The notes under the pieces were generated by a model. That model was not told the origin of the DNA. It ran no database searches and saw only the letters and a program-made list of their open reading frames with translations. Position numbers and translations under genes: made by a program. Of a DNA stretch of 64,000 nt, positions 18,098 to 27,680 are shown piece after piece; positions within the stretch are counted from its first letter, which is position 1; every line of letters begins with the position of its first letter. The DNA is from Streptomyces laurentii (GTDB lineage Bacteria > Actinomycetota > Actinomycetes > Streptomycetales > Streptomycetaceae), in the NCBI GenBank assembly GCA_002355495.1, contig AP017424.1, forward strand, positions 6,079,501 through 6,143,500. Direction: 5' to 3'.

Positions 18098-19621
18098 TTG
18101 TCTTCCGCCGTTCCCGCCGCCGCGCCCGCCGCGTCCCCGTCCCCGCGTCCACGCGGCCGGATACCCGACTGGCTGTCCGATCCGAAGGTGTGGCGCACCG
18201 AGATCCTGGCCGGTCTGGTCGTCGGCCTGGCGCTGATCCCCGAGGCGATCTCGTTCTCGATCATCGCGGGCGTCGCGCCGGCGGTCGGCCTGTTCGCCTC
18301 GTTCACCATGGCCGTGACGATCTCGATCGTCGGCGGCCGGCGGGCGATGATCTCCGCGGCGACCGGCGCCGTGGCGCTGGTGATCGCGCCGCTGAACCGG
18401 GAACACGGCTTCGGCTGCCTCGTCGCCGCCGTCATCCTGGCCGGCGTCTTCCAGATCATGCTGGGCGCCCTGGGCGTGGCGCGGCTGATGCGGTTCATCC
18501 CGCGCGGCGTCATGGTCGGCTTCGTCAACTCCCTCGCCATCCTGGTCTTCATGGCGCAGGTGCCGGAGATGCGGGACGTGCCCTGGCCGGTCTACCCGCT
18601 CATCGCCGCCGGCCTCGTGATGCTGGTGCTGTTCCCGAGGATCACCACCGTGGTCCCGGCCCCGCTCGTCTCGATCACGGTCCTGACCGTGATCACGATC
18701 GCCGCCGGCATCGCGGTGCCGACCGTGGGCGACAAGGGCGAGCTGCCGTCGTCCCTGCCGGTTCCGGGCGTGCCGGACGTACCGTTCACGCTCGACACGC
18801 TCACGACGATCGCCCCCTACGCGTTCGCCATGGCGCTGGTCGGTCTGATGGAGTCCCTGATGACCGCGAAGCTGGTCGACGGCATCACGGATACGCACTC
18901 GAACAAGACCCGCGAGTCCATCGGGCAGGGCATCGCCAACATCGTCACCGGCCTCTTCGGCGGCATGGGCGGCTGCGCCATGATCGGTCAGACGATGATC
19001 AACGTGAGGGTCTCGGGCGCCCGCACCAGGCTGTCGACCTTTCTCGCCGGCGTGTTCCTGATGGTGCTCTGCATCGTGTTCGGGTCGGTCGTCACCGACA
19101 TCCCCATGGCGGCGCTGGTGGCCGTGATGGTCATGGTGTCGTTCGCCACCTTCGACTGGCACTCCATAGCGCCGAGGACCCTGCGCCGGATGCCCGCGGG
19201 CGAGATCGCCGTCATGCTGATCACGGTGGCCTGTGTGGTGGCCACACACAATCTCGCGATCGGTGTCGTCGTGGGGTCCGTCACCGCCATGGTGATCTTC
19301 GCCAAGCGCGTCGCCCACCTCGCCGAGGTCACCGCCGTCGTCGATCCCGACGGCACCACGGTCGTCTACCGGGTCACCGGCGAACTGTTCTTCGCCTCCT
19401 CCAACGACCTGGTCGGTCAGTTCCGGTACGCGACCGACCCGGACCGGGTCGTCGTCGACCTGAGCGAGGCCCACGTCTGGGACGCCTCCTCCGTCGCCGC
19501 CCTCGACGCCATCGAGGCCAAGTACGCGCAGCGCGGCAAGACGGTGGAGATCACCGGTCTCAACGATCCGAGCGCCCGCCTGCACGGCAGCCTCAGCGGC
19601 GAACTGGCCGCGGGCGGCTGA
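18098..19621 (+). CDS. SulP-family anion transporter with STAS domain (second copy)
   Basis: A 507-residue SulP/SLC26 transporter. The membrane domain begins with [20 protein letters not shown] (about residue 30) and contains [20 protein letters not shown] (about 270-290), a signature close to cyanobacterial BicA-like bicarbonate and sulfate carriers. The STAS domain covers the last 90 residues ([20 protein letters not shown], then [20 protein letters not shown]). The N-terminal 25 residues are Ala/Pro/Arg-rich and the TTG start at 18098 is weakly supported, so the true start could differ. The stop is only five bases from the convergent MerR gene. The upstream palindrome and MerR gene point to regulated expression. 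Confidence 0.88.
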   Translation: MSSAVPAAAPAASPSPRPRGRIPDWLSDPKVWRTEILAGLVVGLALIPEAISFSIIAGVAPAVGLFASFTMAVTISIVGGRRAMISAATGAVALVIAPLNREHGFGCLVAAVILAGVFQIMLGALGVARLMRFIPRGVMVGFVNSLAILVFMAQVPEMRDVPWPVYPLIAAGLVMLVLFPRITTVVPAPLVSITVLTVITIAAGIAVPTVGDKGELPSSLPVPGVPDVPFTLDTLTTIAPYAFAMALVGLMESLMTAKLVDGITDTHSNKTRESIGQGIANIVTGLFGGMGGCAMIGQTMINVRVSGARTRLSTFLAGVFLMVLCIVFGSVVTDIPMAALVAVMVMVSFATFDWHSIAPRTLRRMPAGEIAVMLITVACVVATHNLAIGVVVGSVTAMVIFAKRVAHLAEVTAVVDPDGTTVVYRVTGELFFASSNDLVGQFRYATDPDRVVVDLSEAHVWDASSVAALDAIEAKYAQRGKTVEITGLNDPSARLHGSLSGELAAGG

Positions 19622-19626
19622 GCCCC

Positions 19627-20070
19627 TCACGGCTCCGTACGGGGGTGTGGGGCCGGGCCGGGCAGGGAGACGCGGTCGGCCACGGCACGCTGGAAGTGCG
19701 GGCACCGGGCGATGTCCTCGTGGTCGCACGCGAGCGCGCGTTCGAGCAGGTCGAGGGAGGCCCGGGCGGCGACGATACGGGCGCGCAGCGCCGCCGCCTC
19801 GTCGCGGATGGCCTCCCGGCGCCGGGCCGGATCGGCGGTGGCGGTCAGGAGGCGGATCGTGTCCAGCGGCAGCCCGGCCTCCTTGGCGCGCAGGACGACC
19901 GCGATACGGACGAGGTCGGCCGCCCCGTAACGGCGACGGCCGGCCGGGTCCCGGGCGGGGGCGAGCAGGCCCACCGCCTCCCAGTGGCGCAGGACGTGCG
20001 GGGCCAGCCCGAAGCGCGCGGCGGCGGCGCCGACGCTCAGGGGCCCCTGGTGCCGCTCGCTTGACTTCAT
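19627..20070 (-). CDS. MerR-family transcriptional regulator
   Basis: A 147-residue MerR-type regulator. The DNA-binding part is LSVGAAAARFGLAPHVLRHW followed by EAVGLLAPARDPAGRRRYGAADLVRI (residues 12-57). A coiled dimerisation helix (RREAIRDEAAALRARIVAAR) and a C-terminal segment with CDHEDIARCPHFQRAV follow; the Cys/His residues could bind a ligand or metal, but this is conjecture. Start ATG 20070 is chosen because the winged helix begins 11 residues later; the frame stays open further upstream. It diverges from a methyltransferase gene with starts only about 30 bases apart, so the two must share an operator. Confidence 0.88.
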   Translation of the reverse strand: MKSSERHQGPLSVGAAAARFGLAPHVLRHWEAVGLLAPARDPAGRRRYGAADLVRIAVVLRAKEAGLPLDTIRLLTATADPARRREAIRDEAAALRARIVAARASLDLLERALACDHEDIARCPHFQRAVADRVSLPGPAPHPRTEP

Positions 20071-20084
20071 GCCGACATTAAGTC
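20063..20084. promoter_or_regulatory. inverted repeat between MerR and methyltransferase starts
   Basis: Arms GACTT (20063-20067) and AAGTC (20080-20084) are separated by 12 bases in an AT-richer stretch, and TTGACT at 20061 could serve as a -35 element. It overlaps the start codon of the MerR gene, so binding would block that gene. Weak arms make this tentative. Confidence 0.4.
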
Positions 20085-20098
20085 GCAGCCTGGCACGC

Positions 20099-20861
20099 AT
20101 GACCACGGAAACAGCCGGTTCCGGCCGCTCCACGGACGCCCTCGTCGCCCTTCTCGACGCCGCCGACCACATGCCGGGAGCCGCCGAACCGCGTTCCTTC
20201 TCGTACGACGTACTCGGCGCCGCTCCGGGGCGGTCCGTCGTGGACATGGGCTGCGGCGCGGGCCGGGCCGTGGCGGAACTCGACGAACGAGGGGCAGCGG
20301 CCGTCGGCGTGGATCCCGACGCGCATATGATCGCCCTCGCCCGCTCGCGGTGGCCCGAGGCCGACTTCCGGATCGCGGGGGCGTACGAACTGCCCCTGGC
20401 GGACTCTTCCGTACACGGCTACCGCGCCGACAAGGTGTTCCACGAACTGGCCGACCCAGAGCGGGCGTTGGCCGAGGCGCTGCGGGTCCTCGCCCCCGGC
20501 GGGCGGATCGTGCTCATCGGCCAGGACTGGGACACCTTCGTCATCGACTCCGACCATCCGGCCCTCACCCGCGCCCTGGTCCACGCCCGCGCCGACCTCA
20601 CCGCCGGCCCGCGGACCGCGCGCCGTTACCGCAACCTGCTCCTCGACGCCGGCTTCGGGGACGTGACCGTCGAGGTACGCACCGGCGTCCTCACCGGCCC
20701 GGCCGCTGCTGACCGGACTGGCCGAAGGCGCTTGTTCCGCCGGTGCGTTGACGCGCGAGGAGACGGACCGCTGGATCGCCGACCAGCGCTCCCGGGCCAC
20801 GCGGGACCGTCTCTTCCTCGCGCTGCCCCTCTTCATCGCGGCGGGGACGGCACCCCGCTGA
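20099..20861 (+). pseudogene. SAM-dependent methyltransferase with a frameshift
   Basis: A class I methyltransferase in two frames. The first 200 codons give VVDMGCGAGRAVAEL (motif I), GVDPDAHMIALARSRW (motif II) and LAPGGRIVLIGQDWDTFVID. Near GGCCCGGCC (20696-20704) the frame is lost; the next frame, PLLTGLAEGACSAGAL then TREETDRWIADQRSRATRDR and FLALPLFIAAG, completes a normal C terminus ending at 20861. Removing one base gives 253 residues, a usual length. ATG 20099 is preferred; an ATG at 20069 is possible. It could be a true mutation or a base-call error in a GC run. The divergent MerR gene probably regulates it. Confidence 0.78.
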
Positions 20862-20933
20862 CGCGCGCTCCCGCGTGCGGGGTCCGAGGTGCGGGGAGGC
20901 GGAGGGTGCGGGGACGCGAAGGGTGCGGTGCGG

Positions 20934-21773
20934 TCAGCCGATGCGTACCGCCGTACCCGTCACCTCGATGCCGCTCGACGGATCCGCCGGAATCCCCACG
21001 GTGAGCAGACTCGGGCGGCCCATGTCCGCGCCCTGGTGAATCGTCAGGACGGCGGGAAGCTCGACATGTCGCAGTTCGCGCAGATACCCGCCGAACGCCG
21101 CGGCCGCCGCGCCCGTGGCCGGGTCCTCGACGACCCCGCCGGGCGGGAAGGGGTTGCGTGCGTGGAAGACGGTGTCGGACGCGCGGTGGACCAGGGCGAT
21201 GGTGGTCCAGCCCCGGCGCGCCATCAGGTCGCCGAGCGCTGTCATGTCGTAGTCGAGGTTCGCCAGACGGCTCCGCTCGGCGGCCGCGATCACCGGGTGC
21301 CAGGCCCCGCCGTAGGCCACGCGCGGCGGCAGGGCGGGGTCGAGGTCGGCGGCGTCCCAGCGGAGCGCGGCCAGCAACTCGGCCAGGTCGGCCTCGTCGA
21401 TCTCCACCGTGCGCGGTGTGACGCTCACCAGGGTGGCGACGACGGCGCCGTCCGGCCGCTTCGAGGCGGTCACCGGGACCGGCCCGGCCTGGGTGTGCAG
21501 GAGCAGGTCGCCGACACCGTGCCGCTGCGCGTGGGCGACGGCCGTGGCGATGGTGGCGTGGCCGCAGAAGGGCACCTCGGCGAGCGGGCTGAAGTAGCGG
21601 ACGTCGAGCGTCCCGTCGGGCCGGGGCACGACGAACGCCGTCTCCGAGTAGCCGACCTCCGCCGCGGTCGCGGCCATCGTCGCCTCGTCGAGGCCCGCGG
21701 CGTCCAGGACCACGCCCGCCGGGTTCCCGCCGTGCGGATCGGTGCTGAAGGCCACGTAGCGCAGGATGTCCAT
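20934..21773 (-). CDS. PhzF-family isomerase/epimerase-like protein
   Basis: A 279-residue PhzF/DapF-fold protein. Family motifs are present: DPHGGNPAGVVLD (residues 12-24), GYSETAFVV with the catalytic-type Glu (about 41-49), PFCGHATIATA (about 68-78) and VVEDPATGAAAAAFGGYL near the C terminus. All expected active-site elements are present, so an enzyme is likely. PhzF itself isomerises a phenazine precursor, but most relatives have unknown substrates, and no phenazine genes are nearby. It stands alone on the minus strand. Confidence 0.9.
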   Translation of the reverse strand: MDILRYVAFSTDPHGGNPAGVVLDAAGLDEATMAATAAEVGYSETAFVVPRPDGTLDVRYFSPLAEVPFCGHATIATAVAHAQRHGVGDLLLHTQAGPVPVTASKRPDGAVVATLVSVTPRTVEIDEADLAELLAALRWDAADLDPALPPRVAYGGAWHPVIAAAERSRLANLDYDMTALGDLMARRGWTTIALVHRASDTVFHARNPFPPGGVVEDPATGAAAAAFGGYLRELRHVELPAVLTIHQGADMGRPSLLTVGIPADPSSGIEVTGTAVRIG

Positions 21774-21966
21774 CGTCCGAACGTAGCCGCCGCTCCTTGG
21801 CCCGTCAAAGACCTTGGAGCGGTGGTCGTTCAGGGGTTCGGCGGGGATGCCGGGGGCTGGATCGAAGGTCCCTGGCCGGGGGCGGCCGGGGATCGTTCGG
21901 GTGTCGCGGGCCGGGGCGTGCGAGGCGTGCGGGGCCGTACGGGCGCACGGGTGCATGTGTCGTACG

Positions 21967-23418
21967 TCAGGAAGCCGGCGAGGACGGGCGCTTCGGCAGT
22001 AGCAGGCCGATTGCCGCGAGTGCGAGCGCCAGCCCGGCGGCGATCAGGAACACCCGGTCGTATCCGGCGGCCAGGGCTGCCGCCGCCGGGCGGCCGGTCT
22101 CCGCCGCGGTCGCGGCGCCGGCGGCCGTCGCGAGGATCGCGAGGCCGATCGATCCGCCCACCTGGTTCGCCGTGGAGGCGACACCGCCCACGATCCCCGC
22201 GTCCTCGGCGGGGGCGTCCGCGGTCGAGGCGGCCATCAGCGTGGGAAACACCAGCCCGATGCCGATCGCGATCAGCAGCGTGGGGCCGAGGACATGGGTG
22301 GCGTAACCGCTGTCGACGCCGGCCTGGGAGAGCCAGCCGAACCCGGCCAGGAACGCGGCACCGCCGATCAGGATCAGGGCCCGCGCCCCGAGGCGGGGCA
22401 GCAGCCCGGCCGCCCAGCGTGCGACGAGCATGAAGGTCACCGCGGCCGGGGTCTGGCCGAGTCCGGCCCACAGGGCGCTGTAGCCGAGCACGTCCTGCAG
22501 GAAGAGTGAGGTGAAGTACCACATGGCGATGCCGATCGCACCGAACACCGCGAGCAGGACGCTGCCGACGGCGACACCCCGGAGGCGGAACAGCCGCAGT
22601 GGCATGAGGGGTTGAGCGGTGGTGCGCGCCTCGACCACGGCGAAGACGGCGAGCAGTGCCACACCGGCGGCCAGCGGTCCGGCGGTCATGGCGGAGGTCC
22701 AGCCATGGTCGCCGCTCTGCATGACCCCGTAGATCAGCGCGGCCAGTCCGGCCGTGCCCGTGAGCGCGCCGGCGAGGTCGAGCGATTCCCGCCGCTCCGT
22801 GGTCGGACGGCCGAGTAACACGAGGGTGGCGGCGATGAGCGCGGCGCCGATCGGCACGTTGATGAGGAAGACCCAGCGCCACGACAGGCCGGTGGTGATG
22901 GCACCGCCGGCGACCGCGCCGGCCATGCCGCCCACTCCGCCCGCGGCGGACCAGGCGCCGAACGCGCGGGCCCGTGCCGCCGCTTCGGTGAAGTGGGTGT
23001 GGACGACGACCAGGGCCGTCGGGGCCATCAGGGCGGCCCCCGCTCCCTGGAGGACACGCGCCGCGACCAATACCTCGGGGGAGCCGGCCAGCCCGCCGGC
23101 GAGACTCGACGCCGCGAACAGCGTCAGTCCGGCGGTCAGCATGCGCCGCGGTCCGAAGAGGTCGGCGGTGCGGCCGCCGAGGAGCATGAAGCCGGCGAAG
23201 GTGAGCAGGTAGCCGTTGACCACCCAGGCGAGCCCGGTGGAGGTGAAGCCGAGGTCCCGGTCCACGGAGGGCAGGGCGACGTTCACGATGGACGCGTCGA
23301 GGATCACCATGAACTGGACGGCGCAGGCCAGGGCCAGGATCTTCCAGCCGGGGCCGCCGCCGGCGGCGCTTGTCGAGCTGCGCGGGGGCAGCGAGGTCGT
23401 GGTCGTCCTGGATGACAC
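21967..23418 (-). CDS. DHA2-family MFS drug efflux transporter
   Basis: A 483-residue, 14-helix MFS exporter of the EmrB/QacA type. Helix 1 ends in FMVILDASIVNVALPSV, followed by GLAWVVNGYLLTFAGFMLLG and GRTADLFGPRRML (motif A), then VLQGAGAALMAPTAL (motif C region). The GTG start at 23418 follows GAGGAG; an alternative upstream start lacks a good site. It is transcribed away from a MarR regulator, and two palindromes lie between the genes, the usual arrangement of a MarR-controlled efflux pump. Substrate unknown, probably a small hydrophobic toxin or antibiotic. Confidence 0.93.
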   Translation of the reverse strand: MSSRTTTTSLPPRSSTSAAGGGPGWKILALACAVQFMVILDASIVNVALPSVDRDLGFTSTGLAWVVNGYLLTFAGFMLLGGRTADLFGPRRMLTAGLTLFAASSLAGGLAGSPEVLVAARVLQGAGAALMAPTALVVVHTHFTEAAARARAFGAWSAAGGVGGMAGAVAGGAITTGLSWRWVFLINVPIGAALIAATLVLLGRPTTERRESLDLAGALTGTAGLAALIYGVMQSGDHGWTSAMTAGPLAAGVALLAVFAVVEARTTAQPLMPLRLFRLRGVAVGSVLLAVFGAIGIAMWYFTSLFLQDVLGYSALWAGLGQTPAAVTFMLVARWAAGLLPRLGARALILIGGAAFLAGFGWLSQAGVDSGYATHVLGPTLLIAIGIGLVFPTLMAASTADAPAEDAGIVGGVASTANQVGGSIGLAILATAAGAATAAETGRPAAAALAAGYDRVFLIAAGLALALAAIGLLLPKRPSSPAS

Positions 23419-23514
23419 GAGAGTCTCCTCGGAGGGTGGGGTGGGCGATCGGCGCGCGGGGTGGGGCACGGGAAGGGCAGCCCCGCTTGCGCGGAGTTGC
23501 TTAGGCGCATAACG

Positions 23515-23541
23515 TTATCTGGATAATAATTATCCGGATAA
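23515..23541. promoter_or_regulatory. tandem palindromes, probable MarR operators
   Basis: TTATCCGGATAA (23530-23541) is a perfect 12-base palindrome; a near copy, TTATCTGGATAA, lies at 23515-23526, 15 bases away centre to centre. The sites are in the AT-rich divergent gap directly upstream of the MarR ribosome-binding sequence AAGGAGG, so MarR probably represses both itself and the efflux pump. Confidence 0.8.
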
Positions 23542-23562
23542 GAGAACTGTCAAGGAGGATTC

Positions 23563-24000
23563 ATGGACTTCGCCCAGGCCGACGCCGTGAACCAGGCCAT
23601 CCGCCTGCTGAGCCTGCGTCACCGCGCCCGCGTGGCAACGCTGTTGACTCCGCTCGGCCTGCATCCCGGCCAGGAGGCGCTGCTGCTCGAACTCGCCCGT
23701 ACGGGCCCGATGATCCAGGCCCAACTCAGCGGCGCGCTCGGGGTGGAGCCGCCCAGCGTCACGCTCATGACCCGCAAGCTCGAAGCGCAGGGACACCTCC
23801 GCCGCACCCCCGCCCCGAACGACAGGCGGGCCACCATCGTCGAGTTGACCGAGAGCGGCGAGAAGCTGGCGGGGCAGGTCAAGGAGGTGTGGTGTGTGCT
23901 GGCCGAGGAGACCGTGGCCGGGATCGCGGACCGCGCAGTGGCCGAACTGCCCGCTCTGCTCACGACGTTGGCCCGCAACGTCGACGCGAAGCAGTCCTGA
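23563..24000 (+). CDS. MarR-family transcriptional regulator
   Basis: A 145-residue MarR-type repressor with the family winged helix: LHPGQEALLLELARTGPMIQ, then LSGALGVEPPSVTLMTRKLE (recognition helix, about residues 55-75) and GHLRRTPAPNDRRATIVELT (the wing with the DxR motif). The terminal helices form the dimer interface. ATG 23563 has AAGGAGG about eight bases upstream. It faces the DHA2 pump, which it probably represses until a drug-like ligand binds. One Cys occurs (near residue 110), not in an OhrR-type position. Confidence 0.93.
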   Translation: MDFAQADAVNQAIRLLSLRHRARVATLLTPLGLHPGQEALLLELARTGPMIQAQLSGALGVEPPSVTLMTRKLEAQGHLRRTPAPNDRRATIVELTESGEKLAGQVKEVWCVLAEETVAGIADRAVAELPALLTTLARNVDAKQS

Positions 24001-24127
24001 GGGCCCGGGTGCGCGGCAGCGCTGGAGCGGTCTTCGCGACGGCGGTGCCGCCGTACGAGTGGCGATCCCGTTCCCGCGGAGGTCGGGGCGGGAGCTGATT
24101 CCCGGCGCGGGGTGCGGGGTGCGGGTG

Positions 24128-25729
24128 TCAGCAGTCCTTGGCCGCCCGCGCGGGCTCGTCGTGCGGCGTCGCGTGGACCCGCTCGTACACCGTCACCCTG
24201 CGCCCTCGTATCTGGCGGTCCGCCGTCGGGGTGAAGTGCTCGCGCAGGACACACGTCTTCACGCGGTCCCGCTCGGTCGACAGGGGTGGCGCGACCTCTC
24301 CCGCGTCCGTGACCAACAGGATGCGGTCCTGTGTCAGCATCGCCGCCCCTATCCGCTGGGGGCTCTTCTCCACTCCCTTCAATGTCCCTGATTCCACCGG
24401 GCCTTGGGCGAGGGCGATGTCGCGCAGTCCGGTGAACGCTCCAGGGGAGACCAGGCGGGTGTCGCGGCGCGCCGCCGGTATGTAGAGCACCGCGTCACCG
24501 TCCCGCGCCAGCTCCCGTATGTCGTCCGCGACCGCCAGGACGTCGTCCACGCGGCTGTCCGGGGACCGCTTGGCCAGGAACTGCGGTGTCAGAGCCGCCG
24601 TCGCCACGGCCATCACCACGGGGAGGATCATCCGTGAGGCCCTCGGAAAGCGCGGCCGGGCCGCCCGGACCGCCGCGCCGATCGCGGCCCCGATCAGCAG
24701 CGCCAGGCCGACCAGGCTGAACAGCACGTACCGGTCCAGGAACAACGGCTGGATCAAGGAGAGCCCCACCAGGCCGAGTTGGGGAAGCGCGAGGAGCGGG
24801 AGCCCGACCGAGGCCGCCGACAGCCGGCCCGCCCGCGGCCGGTCGAGCAGGGCGCCGAGCGCGCCGATCGCCAGCAGGATCGCCGGGCCGATCAGCATGT
24901 GCCAGGTCAGCGGCGGTATCCATGACACCTGATCGGACTGGGTCCGGGTGAACAGGATGAGCGGCAGGACCCCCGCCACGGCGCCCGTCGCGGCCATCGC
25001 CCAGCGCACCCGGACCGGGCGCGCGGCCCGCGCCCGGATGAGGGTGGCGAGGTGAGCGGGCAGGATCATCAGCGAGAGCCAGTTGAGCAGTCCGCAGACG
25101 AGGATCGTGCCGCCGTAGGCGACCCAGAGGGCCGACCGCCGTCCCCGGCCCAGTGCGGCCTGGTCCCGCCCGGCCCGGTCCCGTTCAGCCCGGTCCTGGA
25201 GGGCGGTCACGAGCAGCAGGGTCGAGATTCCCGCGCCGGCGGCGACGAGCGCGTACGGACGTCCCTCCTGCAGATGGAACTGGATGGCGGGCAGCAGCCC
25301 GAACCCGAGCCCGCCGCCCAGCCCCGCCCACGGTCCCGCGAGCCGGTTCCCGAGGGATGCCACACAGACCGCGGCCACCGTCATGGCCAGCACGGAGGGC
25401 AGCCGCAGAACCGTGGTTCCGGGCCCGAAGCAGCTGAAGAGCCCGTGCATCAGCAGGTAGTAGAGCCCGTGGACGGCGTCGACGTTCTCCAGCAGGCGCA
25501 GGATGTCGCCGGTGGACCGCCGCGCCACCTGCCAGGTCGCCGCCTCGTCCCGCCATACGCTGTTCTGTCGGGACAGCCCCCACAGGCCGAGCGCGAGCGT
25601 CCATACCCCCGGGACGGCCCGGACGGCCCAGACAGCCAGGACGGTCCAGACAGCCCGGACGGTCCAGACGGCCCGGAGACGGTCGCGGTGGCGGGGCGTC
25701 GGCAGGGCCGGTGGGCAAGGGGAGGGCAT
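24128..25729 (-). CDS. membrane glycosyltransferase, GT39/GT-C-like
   Basis: A 533-residue integral membrane protein with a GT-C glycosyltransferase layout. After the first membrane helix comes the extracytoplasmic acidic motif NSVWRDEAATWQVA (about residues 55-68), the DE pair typical of the first loop of PMT/ArnT-like enzymes that use polyprenyl-phosphate sugars. Around ten further hydrophobic segments follow, and a soluble C-terminal domain begins about residue 375 (DDVLAVADDIRELARDGDAV). The start ATG 25729 is followed by low-complexity WTVRAVWTVLAVWAVRAV, encoded by imperfect DNA repeats at 25610-25690. It may mannosylate proteins or cell-wall lipids; acceptor unknown. The stop is 127 bases from the MarR gene end. 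Confidence 0.8.
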   Translation of the reverse strand: MPSPCPPALPTPRHRDRLRAVWTVRAVWTVLAVWAVRAVPGVWTLALGLWGLSRQNSVWRDEAATWQVARRSTGDILRLLENVDAVHGLYYLLMHGLFSCFGPGTTVLRLPSVLAMTVAAVCVASLGNRLAGPWAGLGGGLGFGLLPAIQFHLQEGRPYALVAAGAGISTLLLVTALQDRAERDRAGRDQAALGRGRRSALWVAYGGTILVCGLLNWLSLMILPAHLATLIRARAARPVRVRWAMAATGAVAGVLPLILFTRTQSDQVSWIPPLTWHMLIGPAILLAIGALGALLDRPRAGRLSAASVGLPLLALPQLGLVGLSLIQPLFLDRYVLFSLVGLALLIGAAIGAAVRAARPRFPRASRMILPVVMAVATAALTPQFLAKRSPDSRVDDVLAVADDIRELARDGDAVLYIPAARRDTRLVSPGAFTGLRDIALAQGPVESGTLKGVEKSPQRIGAAMLTQDRILLVTDAGEVAPPLSTERDRVKTCVLREHFTPTADRQIRGRRVTVYERVHATPHDEPARAAKDC

Positions 25730-26212
25730 GAGCGTCCGTCTTCGTCCTCGGGTGGCGCGGAAGCGTGCTGTGGGCAGCGCACGATAACCGCGGTCGCAGG
25801 AGAGGCGCGGTGTTCGTGGTCCGAACCGGCCGAGGGGGAACGGGACGCCGGAAGGGGCGTTTTCGGCCAGGTGAGGGGGGCGCGTTCCCCTCCCTTCACC
25901 GTGGTGGCCAAGAGAGTCGAAAGGTTGAGTGAAAACCCGCCTTTGACACATGAGTTCGATCATCTCGTGTCCCACGTTCACTTGGCCGCTTTTGGCCCCC
26001 GCCGCTCCGCACCCGTCGGCACCGGACGCTCGAACCGGAGCCGCCCCGTGATCGTCGTCCGCACCTTCACCGGCACCGGCGCGCTGCCCGCGACGACATG
26101 CGCCGGTTCGGTAGGTGTGCGTGGGTGGAACGGGAACCGTGGACGCGAACCGCGGCGCGTGGACAGCGGACCGTGGAACGCGAAGACGGAACGTCATGAG
26201 GAAGGGTGAGGC
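25730..26212. other. divergent intergenic region, 483 bases
   Basis: No gene seen between the glycosyltransferase and the lactonase. A possible -35 element TTGACA is at 25943-25948 within a stretch that also forms an imperfect dyad (GACACATGAG and CTCGTGTC). A convincing -10 was not found. The last bases, GAGGAAGGGTGAGGC, hold the ribosome-binding sequence of the lactonase gene. Confidence 0.35.
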
Positions 26213-27157
26213 ATGGCAGAGCGCGGGCGGCCCGAGTTGTACGAGGTGTTCGACGAGCGGTTCCGCACGGGCCGGTGCACGTCCGGCGACGCACGCCTGG
26301 AGGTCCTGTACGACGGATGCCGCTGGGCCGAGGGCCCGGTCTATCTGCCCGCCTGGCGGCAGGTGATCTGGAGCGACATCCCCAACGACCGGATGCTCCG
26401 CTGGGACGAGGAGACCGGCGCCGTCGGCGTGTTCCGCCGCGACGCCGGCCACCCGAACGGCAACACCCTGGACCGCGAGGGCCGGCTGATCAGCTGCGAA
26501 CAGGGCAACCGCCGGGTGACGCGGACGGAGCACGACGGCACGCTCACCGTGCTCGCCGACCGCTGGCAGGGCAAACGGCTCAACAGCCCCAACGACGCGA
26601 CGGTGAAGTCGGACGGCTCCGTCTGGTTCTCCGACCCGGACTTCGGCATCATCACCGACTACGAGGGGCATCGGGGCGCGAGCGAGATCGGTGCCGGCAA
26701 CGTCTACCGGATCGACCCCGCCACGGGCGAGGTCCGGCTGGTCGCCGACGGCTTCGGGGCGCCCAACGGCCTGGTCTTCTCGGCGGACGAGAGCCGGCTT
26801 TTCGTCTCCGACACCCGGGCCGGGTACGTGCGCGTCTTCGACGTACGCGACGACGGCACCCTCTCCGACGGCACGGTCTTCGCCGACGCCTCCGCCCGCC
26901 CGGACGCCCGCTTCGACAATCTGCGCTTCGACGCCGACGGCCGGTTGTGGGTCGCCGCGATGGACGACGGCGTGCACTGCTACGACCCCGACGGCACCCT
27001 GATCGGCCGGCTCGACGTCCCCGAGGCGGTGGCCAACATCGCCTGGGGCGGCGCCAAACGCAACCGTCTCTTCCTCGCCGCCGAGAGCAGTCTCTACTCG
27101 GTCGTCACCTCCGTCACGGGCACCCATCCGGCGCCGGGACCCGCCCGCCGGAGCTGA
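26213..27157 (+). CDS. SMP-30/gluconolactonase family protein
   Basis: A 314-residue six-bladed beta-propeller of the SMP-30/gluconolactonase/LRE family, which hydrolyses sugar lactones using a divalent metal. Metal ligands are visible: EGPVYLPAWRQVIWSDIPND (Glu near residue 40), LNSPNDATVKSDGSVWFSDP (Asn near 126), APNGLVFSADESRLFVSDT (about 184-202, with Asn) and NLRFDADGRLWVAAMDDGVH (Asp region). AGGAAGG precedes the ATG. It stands alone; the physiological lactone cannot be deduced, and gluconate metabolism genes are not nearby. Confidence 0.9.
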   Translation: MAERGRPELYEVFDERFRTGRCTSGDARLEVLYDGCRWAEGPVYLPAWRQVIWSDIPNDRMLRWDEETGAVGVFRRDAGHPNGNTLDREGRLISCEQGNRRVTRTEHDGTLTVLADRWQGKRLNSPNDATVKSDGSVWFSDPDFGIITDYEGHRGASEIGAGNVYRIDPATGEVRLVADGFGAPNGLVFSADESRLFVSDTRAGYVRVFDVRDDGTLSDGTVFADASARPDARFDNLRFDADGRLWVAAMDDGVHCYDPDGTLIGRLDVPEAVANIAWGGAKRNRLFLAAESSLYSVVTSVTGTHPAPGPARRS

Positions 27158-27278
27158 TCACCCGCCCCGCCTCCGTGCCTCCCGTTCCGGGACCTCCGCG
27201 CCTCCCGTTCCCGGAGAAGATGTGGCTCGACCCGTGTCGCTGTTGGGCCGAACGAGTGAGGGACGGGAGGATGGCCTT

Positions 27279-27680
27279 ATGAGTAGGTACGAGAGGTACG
27301 ACGTCACCGACGAGCAGTGGGAGGGCCTGGCCCAGGTCGTCCCGCTGCGCGGCAGGGATGAATGGCCGTCCAGGATCGATCACCGTGCGATCCCCGAGCA
27401 GCAAGAGGCGGCCGAACAGCGCCGGATGATCGTCCTGCGCGTCCAGGTCTTCGCGGACGCGCGCGAGGTCGCGGAGTACCTCATCGCCCAGATCCCCGTG
27501 CTGCTCGACCTGACGAGCGCGGACACCGAGGTCGCCAAGCGCATCCTCGACTTCAGCAGCGGCGTCGTCTTCGGCCTCGGCAGCGGGATGCACCGGGTCG
27601 ACCGCAACGTCTTCCTGCTGGCGCCGGCCGGCACCGAGGTCGAGGGCGCCGAGGACGAGAGCGAGGCGGGCAACGCCTGA
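27279..27680 (+). CDS. SepF-like cell division protein
   Basis: A 133-residue DUF552/SepF-family protein. The conserved core runs from RMIVLRVQVFADAREVAEYL (about residue 49) through IPVLLDLTSADTEVAKRILDF to SGVVFGLGSGMHRVDRNVFLLAP, the FtsZ-binding, ring-forming domain. The N-terminal membrane-binding amphipathic helix of true SepF is not obvious, and the gene is far from ftsZ, so this is one of the SepF-like paralogues (SflA/SflB type) that Streptomyces carries besides SepF. ATG 27279 has GGGAGG upstream. It may influence septum formation or hyphal growth; this is by family. Confidence 0.85.
   Translation: MSRYERYDVTDEQWEGLAQVVPLRGRDEWPSRIDHRAIPEQQEAAEQRRMIVLRVQVFADAREVAEYLIAQIPVLLDLTSADTEVAKRILDFSSGVVFGLGSGMHRVDRNVFLLAPAGTEVEGAEDESEAGNA

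Noticed and set aside
17555-19729. A 724-codon minus-strand frame over the second SulP gene
   Set aside because: Asp/His/Arg-rich shadow; the plus-strand SulP frame is certain.
25730-27127. N-terminal extension of the GT39-like gene to a 999-residue frame
   Set aside because: The extension is antisense to the lactonase gene and lacks family similarity; ATG 25729 fits the first membrane helix.
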